Notes under the pieces: generated by a model
Databases searched by the model: none
What the model was told of the DNA's origin: nothing
What the model saw: only the letters and a program-made list of their open reading frames with translations
Made by a program: the position numbers and the translations under genes
DNA from: Candidatus Aminicenantota bacterium
Lineage (GTDB): Bacteria > Acidobacteriota > Aminicenantia > Aminicenantales > Aminicenantaceae
DNA length: 38,651 bases
Reading direction: 5' to 3'
Assembly: GCA_016926925.1 (NCBI GenBank)
Contig: JAFGNQ010000077.1
Location: forward strand, 1 to 38,651
Shown here: piece after piece, positions 26,484 to 33,954 of the stretch
How positions within the stretch are numbered: position 1 is the stretch's first letter
Layout: each line of letters begins with the position of its first letter

Positions 26484-27261
26484 AGGTTTCACCTAATCTC
26501 TCTTTCAATATTTCCGAGGGAATCCGGTTCAGCTTACCTACGACTAAAATTCTGAGGTGAGCTATTTCTCTCATCTTGGCAAGAGCATACGCAAATACAG
26601 GTTCCGGGCCAAAAACAATGCGGCGGGCTTGCTTGACATATCTCATCAGGAAATCCTCCATGCCCCTTTCGAAGGCCACAAAACTCTCCCGCTCCTCCAG
26701 CATTTCAACGGCCGCATCCCACAGATCACGGTAAGCACTGACATAGAGCTTCTCCCCAATTTCAGAATAGGAAAGATCGAAAGCACCGGTCAGCACCATA
26801 CCATCCAGAAATCCCCCGCTCATCATATGATCCGCCAGCTTGTCTTTGGAATGACCCGCATATTTCAGCCTCAACAAGATCTTGAGATTGCCAAGGTCAA
26901 TCGCGTGCCGGAAGTAATCGATGACGAAGGCACAGTTCAATCTTCCGGCCAAGGAGAGCGATTTGTCCGGCTTGTTCATCTGCTTCAAAACATCCAAGAA
27001 CTCCTTTTCTAAAAAGAGCCCTTTTACTTCGGTCAAGAGGCTTTCCTCCTCTCGTTTGAGGAAGGCATCCAATTCTTCGCTGTCCCGGATTTCAACCAGG
27101 GTATCCGGGAAGCGCCCGCTATCGAAAACCGTTCTTATTGCGCTCGGAAAATCTTGTTCCTCGACAGCCTCCTTGAATACAGCCTGAGAGACCAAATATC
27201 TTTCAAGGGCCCGCACGCGTCCCACGGCAAAAGCATAGTCGAGAGGAGACGGCTTTTTCAT
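26476..27261 (-). CDS. atpC: V/A-type ATPase subunit C (AC39 family, short)
   Basis: 261 residues, all-helical V0D/AC39 family, with the usual DYAFAVGRVRALE opening and DLGNLKILLRLKYAG segment. Thermus subunit C is 323 residues, so this copy is about 60 shorter. It seats the central rotor on the membrane ring. The identification leans on operon position (between E and F) and these segments. Overlaps atpE by 4 nt. Confidence 0.85.
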   Translation of the reverse strand: MKKPSPLDYAFAVGRVRALERYLVSQAVFKEAVEEQDFPSAIRTVFDSGRFPDTLVEIRDSEELDAFLKREEESLLTEVKGLFLEKEFLDVLKQMNKPDKSLSLAGRLNCAFVIDYFRHAIDLGNLKILLRLKYAGHSKDKLADHMMSGGFLDGMVLTGAFDLSYSEIGEKLYVSAYRDLWDAAVEMLEERESFVAFERGMEDFLMRYVKQARRIVFGPEPVFAYALAKMREIAHLRILVVGKLNRIPSEILKERLGETYV

Positions 27262-27674
27262 AAGCCAAGAACCTCGCTTATGAACTTCTCCATCTGCGGA
27301 CGCAATTCATCCATCATTTTCTTCTCATCGAAGATTTCTTCTCTCTCCCCATCTTTAAGGATGAGTTTTCGCTTCATGGAAGTCTCGGCCAGGCGGCTCT
27401 TCTGGAAAGCCCGGGTCAAGACCTCATCGATGAGCTCTTTTTTGGAAGCCAGAACGTCGAGTCTTTTCTGAAGACGGGCTTGAGTAACTATGCGACTCGC
27501 CTCCAGTGTTCCCTTCCTTTCTTCCTCTTGGAGCAAGAATTCGGCTTGGGCCGAGGCATCCTCCCTCACTTTTTGTTGGATCTCCTCAGCCTTGGCTTTG
27601 CACTCTTCGATAACCGCGGCCGCCTCCGCCCGGGCGTCTTCGATGATCTTCTTTAAGATGTTCTCTAAGCTCAT
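27258..27674 (-). CDS. atpE: V/A-type ATPase subunit E (peripheral stalk, short)
   Basis: 138 residues from ATG 27674 (MSLENILKKIIEDARAEA), preferred to a longer reading that would run into atpK. The N-terminal two-thirds is a Glu/Ala/Lys-rich coiled coil (about 5-75) followed by a short C-terminal domain. Family members are about 185-200 residues, so the C-terminal globular part is reduced. It pairs with subunit G/H to form the peripheral stalk. Confidence 0.8.
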   Translation of the reverse strand: MSLENILKKIIEDARAEAAAVIEECKAKAEEIQQKVREDASAQAEFLLQEEERKGTLEASRIVTQARLQKRLDVLASKKELIDEVLTRAFQKSRLAETSMKRKLILKDGEREEIFDEKKMMDELRPQMEKFISEVLGL

Positions 27675-27696
27675 CGTCTTCGGTTCAGAGAGACAC

Positions 27697-28170
27697 TCAG
27701 AATTTGATTCCGTTTTGCAAAAGAATCGTGATGAGCAGTCCCAAAACAGCATACGTCTCGACGAGCGCCGCCAGGATGACGGGTTTCATGAGATCTTTGG
27801 GTTGCTTGGCAACCATGTAGACACCGGAAGCACAGACTTTTCCCTGGTGGATTCCCGATACAAGTCCCGTGAAGGCGACGGGAAGACAGGAAATGAGCAT
27901 CTGCCAGCCCTGATTCATGCTCAGAGTGGCGATGGCCCCGCCTGTCATTCCCAACTTAAGGATGACAAGAAATGCGCTCAAAAATCCGTAAATGCCCTGA
28001 GTGCCGGGTAAGGCCACCAGCAACAGGAGACTCCCGAACTTTTCCGGGTCTTCACTCATTACCCCGCTCGATGCCTGCCCGGCAAGACCGACGCCGATGG
28101 CGGATCCGATCCCCCCGAGGACGACCGCAAGCGCTCCCCCCAGTATGGCCAACGTCAAACCGCTAATCAT
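27697..28170 (-). CDS. atpK: V/A-type ATPase proteolipid (c/K ring subunit), sodium type
   Basis: 157 residues, four membrane segments in two hairpins. The first hairpin carries LPGTQGIY (54-61), the second Q109 in SGIHQGK and E138 in LVETYA. In Enterococcus hirae NtpK the Na+ ion is held by L61, T64, Q65, Q110 and E139 (with Y68 nearby); the equivalents here are L54, T57, Q58, Y61, Q109 and E138. The full set suggests a Na+-translocating ring with one carboxylate per four-helix subunit. A strong AAGGAGGT ribosome site precedes the ATG, apt for a subunit needed in many copies. Confidence 0.93.
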   Translation of the reverse strand: MISGLTLAILGGALAVVLGGIGSAIGVGLAGQASSGVMSEDPEKFGSLLLLVALPGTQGIYGFLSAFLVILKLGMTGGAIATLSMNQGWQMLISCLPVAFTGLVSGIHQGKVCASGVYMVAKQPKDLMKPVILAALVETYAVLGLLITILLQNGIKF

Positions 28171-28241
28171 TCTTCTACCTCCTTATCTCCTTCATTCCGA
28201 ATGCATCTCCAATTTCAGAACGTACAGAGTTTACCAAACTT

Positions 28242-28260
28242 AAACACTTTGATCGTGTTT
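28242..28260 (-). promoter_or_regulatory. Weak intercistronic hairpin between atpI and atpK
   Basis: Minus-strand RNA right after the atpI stop can pair AAACAC with GTGTTT (6 bp, 7-nt loop), followed by AAG and UUU. It is A-T rich and weak. Such an element could mark an mRNA end or processing point that lets atpK be expressed separately; this is speculative. Confidence 0.25.
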
Positions 28261-30170
28261 TATATAAATTCGACATATTTGCCTTCCAATTCCAAAGGTT
28301 TGAAGGGCTTTCCACCGGATTGAAAGAACTTGCTGAAGAACTCAACGAACTGCAGCCGCATGGAGTGGACAAAACCTCCGAGAAAACTGATCCCCAGATT
28401 AAAGAGGTGCCCCCCTACAAAAATCAGAGCGGCGAACAGCCATCCGATCCAGGGAATCCCGAGTGCGGTCTGGCAGAGTGTATTCACAACCATGGCGATA
28501 ACACTCGTTGCCAGCCCCAGGGCTAAAAGCCGGGAGTAGGAGAGGATATCGGCAAGGTAGCGGGAAATATCATACAGGCTGTAAAGACCGCCGAAAAAGC
28601 GCGCCAGGGGATTCCTGCTGGGTGCGGCAAAAAATACAATCCCGCAGGCACCTGCAAGTGCCACAATTCCGGCCCAGGAATTTTTGCTCACGCCGTAAAG
28701 CACAAGGGCAGGTAATAGGACAAGCCATCCCCCTTGAACAAATAGGGCTTGAAGATAATCCCGATTCTTGAAGCGGGATATCATATCGAGGAAGGTTCCG
28801 AACCAGACTTGGATGAAGCCCAACGCAAGCGAGAGGAGAAGGAACGAGACAGGGTTTTGTAAAGGATCCAAGATCATCAGCCGGCGGATAGGGAATCCGA
28901 ACCACCCCCCGACCAGCGTTCCGATAATGACATTGGACACGCCCAGAATGGCCAGAAGAATCAGGAACAGACGAAATCCTCCTTTGGGTTTTACCAGTTT
29001 CAGCCCAAGGAGACTGAGCAGAGTCACCAGGAGACCATAACCCGCCTCACTGACCGTCAGCCCCACGAATATAAAAAAGAAAGGCATAAGGTAAGGCGTG
29101 GGATCCATTGTGCCTGATTTTGGCAGCCCATAGAGCTTTGTGATCAATTCAAAAGGTTTCCCGGCTTTTGGATTTTGCAGAGCGACGGGCGGATCCTCCT
29201 CAGGAAGCGGACGTCGAAAGTAACATTCGACGTAATCGGAATAAGGCTGAAGTTTCGCCAAAAGCTTCTCTTCGTCTTTGGCCAAAATCCAGCCATCGAG
29301 ACAGAAAGCTTTGTCAGTCTCCCCCAAAAACCGCAAAGACTGGCGTTTCTCCCTTTCGTTCATCAAAACATCATGCACCCGCATGAGCTTGTCGCGATGG
29401 ACGGTAAGGCTCCGGCCTTCATTATCAAGGGATACCAAATCTTTTTCTTTTCTCGTCTTTTCCTTTGAGATCTTATCCAAAACATCCTTCACGGTATCGG
29501 TCTCATCCCCCTTGGAGAGGACAGGGTCCGTAAAAAACAGAGGGCTGAAACCGAATTCTTTAAGAGAGGCCTCGAGCTCATTCTTGTCCGCTTTCAAGTA
29601 AATGAGAAGAATTTGAACGAGACGTTTGCTTTTCTTGATGATGCTGTAATGCAGTGCCTCCCCACGAGCCAGGTTTTCGAGGTCTTCCATCCTGGACGCA
29701 GGCAAAGAGCCGATCAAAACTTCCGTCATATGGGTCGGTTTCACGGATTTGATCGGAACTTTCAGATCGGAGAGCGGGCTCAAAAATTCCTCTTCCTTTT
29801 CTAAAAATTTGATATGGGAAAGGATGTCGCTTTTTTCGGATTGAATTCTCTCGATTGATGCAATCGTAGGGAGGTAATCCCACTCGAGGGCTTCATCCCT
29901 CTTCTCCTTTTCCAACTGCGGTTTTTGGGCAAACAGCCTCTCGGTGAATTTTCTCTCTTCGAAATCAGCAAGATAATTCAAAGCGCTGTTGAGGCGGTGG
30001 AGATTGTGATCTAGGTCGGAAACATCGACCGCAGACCGCGACAAGCCCATCTCCTCGATGTCCAGACTGTCAATATGAATGAGGCCCTCTTCTTGCAGGG
30101 AGGCTAGAACCTCCATCTTGAATCCGGCATGCGAAAGAATCCGCACTTTATGTATGTCAGCGACGGCCAT
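28260..30170 (-). CDS. atpI: V/A-type ATPase subunit I (a-type stator)
   Basis: 636 residues: a soluble N-terminal half (1-about 330) with coiled coil, then seven or eight membrane segments from about 350 onwards, as in V/A subunit I. The C-terminal membrane half holds ILSYSRLLALGLATSVIA, whose Arg lies at the ion-channel interface facing the ring carboxylate. It provides the half-channels and the stator. It starts 3 nt after the atpH stop. Confidence 0.96.
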   Translation of the reverse strand: MAVADIHKVRILSHAGFKMEVLASLQEEGLIHIDSLDIEEMGLSRSAVDVSDLDHNLHRLNSALNYLADFEERKFTERLFAQKPQLEKEKRDEALEWDYLPTIASIERIQSEKSDILSHIKFLEKEEEFLSPLSDLKVPIKSVKPTHMTEVLIGSLPASRMEDLENLARGEALHYSIIKKSKRLVQILLIYLKADKNELEASLKEFGFSPLFFTDPVLSKGDETDTVKDVLDKISKEKTRKEKDLVSLDNEGRSLTVHRDKLMRVHDVLMNEREKRQSLRFLGETDKAFCLDGWILAKDEEKLLAKLQPYSDYVECYFRRPLPEEDPPVALQNPKAGKPFELITKLYGLPKSGTMDPTPYLMPFFFIFVGLTVSEAGYGLLVTLLSLLGLKLVKPKGGFRLFLILLAILGVSNVIIGTLVGGWFGFPIRRLMILDPLQNPVSFLLLSLALGFIQVWFGTFLDMISRFKNRDYLQALFVQGGWLVLLPALVLYGVSKNSWAGIVALAGACGIVFFAAPSRNPLARFFGGLYSLYDISRYLADILSYSRLLALGLATSVIAMVVNTLCQTALGIPWIGWLFAALIFVGGHLFNLGISFLGGFVHSMRLQFVEFFSKFFQSGGKPFKPLELEGKYVEFI

Positions 30171-30173
30171 AAC

Positions 30174-30533
30174 TCAAAGAGCCCCCTTTTTCAAGAAATC
30201 CCGAATCTTCTCCGTGACCTTCTCCACTGCTTCCTCGATCGCGGTTTCTGTTTTCAGGCGGAGAGTTTTTCTTTCCCTTTCCGTTTCCCTGGCGATCTCT
30301 TCCGCCTCGGTTTTTGCTTTCTGGATGATGGCAGCCCTTCGCACCTGTCCTTTTTTCCGCGCCTCCTCTATCAAGGCTGCCTTTATTTTCTCGGCCTCTT
30401 TATGGGCCGATTGCAGGATCTGGACAGAGGTCTGTTCCCGGGCTTCCCGTACGATTCCCTTGGCCTCTTCTTCAGTGACCTTAATTTTTTGAAGAGCATT
30501 CACGGTGTCATTCGGTTCGGGTTCCTGTCCCAT
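30174..30533 (-). CDS. atpH: V/A-type ATPase subunit G/H (peripheral stalk)
   Basis: 119 residues from ATG 30533, chosen for AGGAGA spaced 5 nt; an in-frame upstream start is weaker. Almost the entire protein is charged coiled coil (EEEAKGIVREAREQ, AEKIKAALIEEARKK, EIARETERERK), matching the G/H stalk subunit at the head of V/A operons. It partners subunit E. First gene of the operon; a promoter lies about 110 nt upstream. Confidence 0.85.
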   Translation of the reverse strand: MGQEPEPNDTVNALQKIKVTEEEAKGIVREAREQTSVQILQSAHKEAEKIKAALIEEARKKGQVRRAAIIQKAKTEAEEIARETERERKTLRLKTETAIEEAVEKVTEKIRDFLKKGAL

Positions 30534-30642
30534 TTTCTCTCCTCTGCATGCCAAAAAGAAAGGGGGCCTTCCGGTGCATCAATCTTCGCAGGCATGTTCC
30601 TTTCTTCTATCCTCGGTTTCATAGAGTATGCAAAAAAAAGCT

Positions 30643-30671
30643 ATTATATCCAACTCGTCGCTGTTTTTGAA
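30643..30671 (-). promoter_or_regulatory. Promoter for the V/A-ATPase operon
   Basis: Minus strand: TTCAAA (30671-30666), 17-nt spacer, consensus TATAAT (30648-30643). The start point near 30636 gives a leader of about 100 nt to atpH. The gap 30534-30986 also contains the large inverted repeat at 30738-30814 and a terminator candidate at 30890-30912. Confidence 0.55.
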
Positions 30672-30737
30672 GCGCAAAAGTTCACTTCGTATGCATTTCC
30701 GCTTGCGCGATGACTTCAAATTCAATAACGAGGGGGA

Positions 30738-30814
30738 GTGCTCGCCACAATATGTTTGAGTCGAAGACCTCCACCACCATCCACCATGCGACTCAAACAT
30801 ATTGTGGCTCGCAC
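30738..30814. repeat. Perfect 20-bp inverted repeat with 25-nt loop, G-rich on the minus strand
   Basis: Left arm GCCACAATATGTTTGAGTCG (30744-30763) is exactly complementary to the right arm at 30789-30808. Beyond a TC/TC mismatch the pairing resumes for 4 bp (GTGC at 30738-30741 with GCAC at 30811-30814). The 25-nt loop reads, on the minus strand, as six GG runs in 18 nt and could form a two-tier quadruplex. Stems this long and perfect are uncommon in simple terminators. A mobile-element remnant, protein-binding site or RNA structure upstream of the ATPase promoter are the options. Confidence 0.9.
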
Positions 30815-30889
30815 CGGCTCGGCTAATGAAGACAAGAAATGCTTACAGGCAGAAGAATGCAATTGTCACCCACCATACGATTCATACGG

Positions 30890-30912
30890 AAAACGAGCCG
30901 CTCTTTCCGGCT
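30890..30912 (-). terminator. Candidate terminator downstream of the four-repeat gene
   Basis: Minus-strand RNA pairs AGCCG with CGGCT (5 bp, 7-nt loop, 30912-30896), then CG and UUUU. It lies about 75 nt after the stop at 30987. Short stem, so only moderate support. Confidence 0.35.
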
Positions 30913-30986
30913 TTCTCGATAGCGATTACGAAAGCGGAGACACATCCATTCATTTCCAACCGCTTGTTGAAAGAATGGAGAGGCCG

Positions 30987-31826
30987 TTAAAAGAAAAATG
31001 TCTCATACAGATAGAAGGCTCTCATATCCAGCTTTTTCCCCGAAGCCTTTTCCTCCAGTGGCTTCAGGGGAGACCTGTAGTCCAGAAGAGTAGATTGGAA
31101 GAGCAAAAAAGCGCCTGCTTTCAGGATATCATTCACTAAATAAAAGCCCATCTCTTCGATCGCATGAAAGACAAGGTTGGCATCGGAGGTGACAGCTGAT
31201 TTTATGATCTCAAAAAGCAGGGAAGGATCTTCTCCATTTATCAGACTGCTGCCTGCAACATGAATCCATGCCCCGTTTCCGGCTAACTCTACCAGATCCC
31301 CCACAAGTTCTCCATGATGATAATAGACAAGCCAGCTCCCCCCTCTCCGGCACCGGTCCGCCAAATCAAAGAGCTGCTTCCATTCCCTTTTCTCATCTCT
31401 GTTGCTCAGGAAGATATATATTCCTTCGTCTCCCAGCCTCAACATTCCCTGGAAACCGGAAGAGTGATCCTCTGACTCCGAGCCCAGCGGTCCATTTTGA
31501 AAATAGGCCAGGAAAGAACGGCCTCTTTTACACGATTTCCCGATACGCTCCAGCTCTTCGATCTTTCTCGGCGACTGGTCGCTGGAGTAAATAAAGGTCC
31601 CTTCTCTTGCCAGCCATTCGAGCCGGAGAAAATCCAGAGTTCCGGAATCAACGAGGCGGAAGGGAATCCCTTTACTGCGGGTTAGTTTTGCGGCATCGAG
31701 CAGCAACTGAAAGTCATAGAGGTCGTCCCTGATTGTGACGTCTTCCCCTTTTTTGAAAGATGAGAGAAATGCGAAAGAGATCTCCGCTTCTTGATCCTTG
31801 GCATTGTTCTTGGCGTCTTTTTCCAT
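30987..31826 (-). CDS. Unrecognised protein with four degenerate repeats
   Basis: 279 residues, soluble, no signal peptide. I do not recognise the family. The sequence breaks into four units of about 45-55 residues: 38-84 (ending EGTFIYSSD), 87-142 (ending EGIYIFLSN), 147-194 (ending NGAWIHVAG) and 200-246 (ending AGAFLLFQS). Each has an N-terminal helix, a short strand (FRLVD, FLAYF, WLVYY, LVFHA), then xGxL, a helix and a second strand introduced by a small residue plus G. This suggests a four-fold alpha/beta repeat fold. The last 30 residues are basic then aromatic (ending FYLYETFFF). It has its own promoter and stands upstream of the ATPase operon in the same direction. Confidence 0.75.
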   Translation of the reverse strand: MEKDAKNNAKDQEAEISFAFLSSFKKGEDVTIRDDLYDFQLLLDAAKLTRSKGIPFRLVDSGTLDFLRLEWLAREGTFIYSSDQSPRKIEELERIGKSCKRGRSFLAYFQNGPLGSESEDHSSGFQGMLRLGDEGIYIFLSNRDEKREWKQLFDLADRCRRGGSWLVYYHHGELVGDLVELAGNGAWIHVAGSSLINGEDPSLLFEIIKSAVTSDANLVFHAIEEMGFYLVNDILKAGAFLLFQSTLLDYRSPLKPLEEKASGKKLDMRAFYLYETFFF

Positions 31827-31917
31827 GTTTCCATTCCGTCGATAATCCGATTCGATCTCCTCTAGTTTTTAATGACGCACCCTTCAGGATGGAAGAGGAT
31901 CTCACAAACGAGGCTCT

Positions 31918-31946
31918 AGTATCGCAAAAACTCGGACTCGTGTCAA
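31918..31946 (-). promoter_or_regulatory. Sigma-70-type promoter for the four-repeat gene
   Basis: Minus strand: perfect TTGACA (31946-31941), 17-nt spacer, GATACT (31923-31918). It predicts a leader of about 85 nt. The 31827-32183 gap is the divergent control region between this gene and queC; no preQ1 riboswitch was recognised in it. Confidence 0.6.
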
Positions 31947-32135
31947 TCGCAGTCTGCACTTTCGTCTGAATTCCCGTATCCTCGCGAGAAAAGACGATTG
32001 AACTCCGGTTATTAGCATTTTTCAAAACGCGTCAAATAAAGGACGCATACGGAAATATCCCAATCCCGCTCTTGTTTATGATAAGGCTTTCAGATCGACA
32101 CGAAAACGGAGATTCTTACGCTCTGTTTCCTCATC

Positions 32136-32164
32136 TTGAAAAAACACGAGCTATCTTTTATCAT
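32136..32164 (+). promoter_or_regulatory. Sigma-70-type promoter for queCDE
   Basis: TTGAAA (32136-32141), 17-nt spacer, TATCAT (32159-32164). The start point near 32171 would leave only about 13 nt before the queC ATG and would fall inside the palindrome at 32167-32180. Confidence 0.5.
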
Positions 32165-32166
32165 CA

Positions 32167-32180
32167 CCTTAGGCCTAAGG
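32167..32180. promoter_or_regulatory. 14-nt palindrome over the queC start region (possible operator)
   Basis: CCTTAGGCCTAAGG is a perfect palindrome. It covers the predicted transcription start and includes AAGG of the Shine-Dalgarno (AAGGA) 3 nt before ATG 32184. It could be a repressor site or an RNA hairpin hiding the ribosome site. Evidence is positional only. Confidence 0.45.
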
Positions 32181-32183
32181 ACA

Positions 32184-32879
32184 ATGAAACAAGCAATCGT
32201 ACTTTTTTCGGGTGGAATCGACTCAACGACAGCTCTTTACTGGGCACGCGATCGATTTTCGGATGTCCAGGCTTTGACCTTTGATTACGGCCAACGTCAT
32301 AGGATCGAAATCAAACTGGCCGCAAAGTTGGCCGAACGTCTGAATATCAATCAGAAAATAATGCAGGTGGATTTGAGCTCCATCGGCGGCTCTTCACTCA
32401 CGGATCGCTCTCTATCGATTCCTGATTTTGAGGATATCGCTGATATCCGGGGCCGTCCGCCGTCAACCTATGTCCCTTTTCGGAACGGCATTTTTATCGC
32501 CCTGGCAGCGGCTTGGGCTGAGGCCTTGGACTGCCGCGATCTTGTCTGCGGGTTCAATGTCATTGACTCCCCCGATTACCCGGATACGCGCAAGTCGTTC
32601 GTAGAAGCCATGGAAAAAGCCGTCAATCTGGGATCGACAGCCGCTTTCGATCGGAATCGATTCACGATCCATGCGCCTTTTATCGATCTGAAAAAATCGG
32701 AGATCATAAAGCTGGGATTATCTCTGGGAACAGACTATTCCTACGCCATATCCTGTTATGCCGGCCGGGAAGCTCCCTGTGAAAAATGTCCCGCCTGCCA
32801 TCTGCGCAGGAGAGCGTGGGAAGAACTAGGCCGGGGAGATCCCCTTATTCACAGGCTGACAGAGGAGGGGAAGCTATGA
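32184..32879 (+). CDS. queC: 7-cyano-7-deazaguanine (preQ0) synthase QueC
   Basis: 231 residues from ATG 32184; a longer reading from 32136 would begin inside the promoter. The PP-loop is LFSGGIDSTTAL (7-18), and the zinc site is C191, C199, C202 and C205 (C-x7-C-x2-C-x2-C). It converts 7-carboxy-7-deazaguanine to preQ0 with ATP and ammonia, for queuosine tRNA modification. Order queC-queD-queE, with 4-nt and about 35-nt overlaps, shows one transcript. No queF or tgt in the window. Confidence 0.95.
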   Translation: MKQAIVLFSGGIDSTTALYWARDRFSDVQALTFDYGQRHRIEIKLAAKLAERLNINQKIMQVDLSSIGGSSLTDRSLSIPDFEDIADIRGRPPSTYVPFRNGIFIALAAAWAEALDCRDLVCGFNVIDSPDYPDTRKSFVEAMEKAVNLGSTAAFDRNRFTIHAPFIDLKKSEIIKLGLSLGTDYSYAISCYAGREAPCEKCPACHLRRRAWEELGRGDPLIHRLTEEGKL

Positions 32880-33223
32880 GCTGGGTACTGAAAGTTAGGG
32901 ACAAATTCCAGGCGGCTCACTTCTTGAAGGAGTACAAGGGGAAGTGCGAGAAAATGCACGGGCACACCTTCCAGGTAGAGGTTTCCATCGAAGTCAACGA
33001 ACTGGATAAGACAGGAATAGGCATCGATTTTACCGAGATCAAGCAGGCGTTGAATAAAATTCTTCCGGATCATACACTCCTCAACGAAATCTACGATTTC
33101 AGCCCTTCGGCGGAGAATCTGTCACGGCATATTTATTTCTGTCTGAAAGAAATTTTCCCCATTAAAGGCGTAACCGTTTGGGAATCGGATGATGCCTCAG
33201 CCACATACTTTGAGAATAACTGA
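32876..33223 (+). CDS. queD: 6-carboxy-5,6,7,8-tetrahydropterin synthase QueD
   Basis: 115 residues. Start ATG 32876 overlaps queC (ATGA) and has GAGGAGGGG upstream. Zinc ligands are H15 in FQAAHFL, H28 and H30 in KMHGH; catalytic C24 precedes them, and the D70-H71 pair and terminal WESDD segment complete the active site. It makes carboxytetrahydropterin from dihydroneopterin triphosphate. Confidence 0.94.
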   Translation: MSWVLKVRDKFQAAHFLKEYKGKCEKMHGHTFQVEVSIEVNELDKTGIGIDFTEIKQALNKILPDHTLLNEIYDFSPSAENLSRHIYFCLKEIFPIKGVTVWESDDASATYFENN

Positions 33224-33821
33224 GATCTTCTCATCGGTGCAAGGTGAGGGACTGCGGATGGGAGAACCCACCATCTTCATTAGACTTACAGGATGCAACC
33301 TGCGATGTCGTTTTTGCGACACAAAGTATGCCTGGAGTGGAGGCCGGGAATACCACATCCAGAGCGTCATGGAAAAGATCCATAGGCTCAGGAGTTCGTA
33401 TCCCGCAGATTGGGTATGTCTAACCGGAGGAGAGCCTTTCCTTCAGAAGATGGAAACCTTGGTCCGCATATTGAGGAAAGAGGGTTTGAAGATTCAGGTG
33501 GAAACGAACGGAACGATTTACCGGCCTGTCCGTTTCGATTGGACGACTCTGTCCCCAAAACCTGAAGATTATATTTTTCAGCCTGAATTCATACCTAAAG
33601 CCAAGGAAGTCAAGCTGGTAGTGACAAAAGACCTGACACTGGACACAATCCGAAATCTGCGGGAAGCTTTTCCTGGTCGTACGCCCCTCCTGCTCCAACC
33701 TCAATCCAACAGAGCCGGGAGCTTGGCTCGAGCAAGAAGCTTGCTGCGGCAGGCAGTAAAGGCAGATCTGCACCATGTCCGTCTCTCGATCCAGATGCAC
33801 AGAGTCTTCAGTTTCAGGTGA
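33189..33821 (+). CDS. queE: 7-carboxy-7-deazaguanine synthase QueE
   Basis: 210 residues, radical SAM. The N-terminus EIFSSVQGEGLRMGEPTIF is the QueE signature, followed by the cluster motif C-x3-C-x2-C (CNLRCRFCDTKYAW) and LTGGEPFLQ. The end VRLSIQMHR resembles the usual QueE C-terminus. It catalyses the ring contraction to CDG. Overlaps the end of queD by 35 nt; M2 at 33192 may be the true start, as neither has a clear ribosome site. The 33822-33954 gap that follows shows no convincing gene. Confidence 0.93.
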   Translation: MMPQPHTLRITEIFSSVQGEGLRMGEPTIFIRLTGCNLRCRFCDTKYAWSGGREYHIQSVMEKIHRLRSSYPADWVCLTGGEPFLQKMETLVRILRKEGLKIQVETNGTIYRPVRFDWTTLSPKPEDYIFQPEFIPKAKEVKLVVTKDLTLDTIRNLREAFPGRTPLLLQPQSNRAGSLARARSLLRQAVKADLHHVRLSIQMHRVFSFR

Positions 33822-33954
33822 AGGAGGCGCCCCGCAAAACCTCACCCCTTGCGATGAGAATACACCGAAAAAATCATCCTGCAATTCATCATGGGAGGCG
33901 ATTGCCGTCTCCAGATGAGTGTGACACAATCGACAGCAAACCGAGACAATCACG

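Noticed and set aside
30500..30622. About 40-codon upstream frame in the leader of atpH
   Set aside because: It begins near the predicted transcription start but has no ribosome site and runs out of frame into atpH; no independent support.
31827..32183. preQ1 riboswitch upstream of queC
   Set aside because: No preQ1-I/II-like sequence was recognised and the predicted leader is only about 13 nt.
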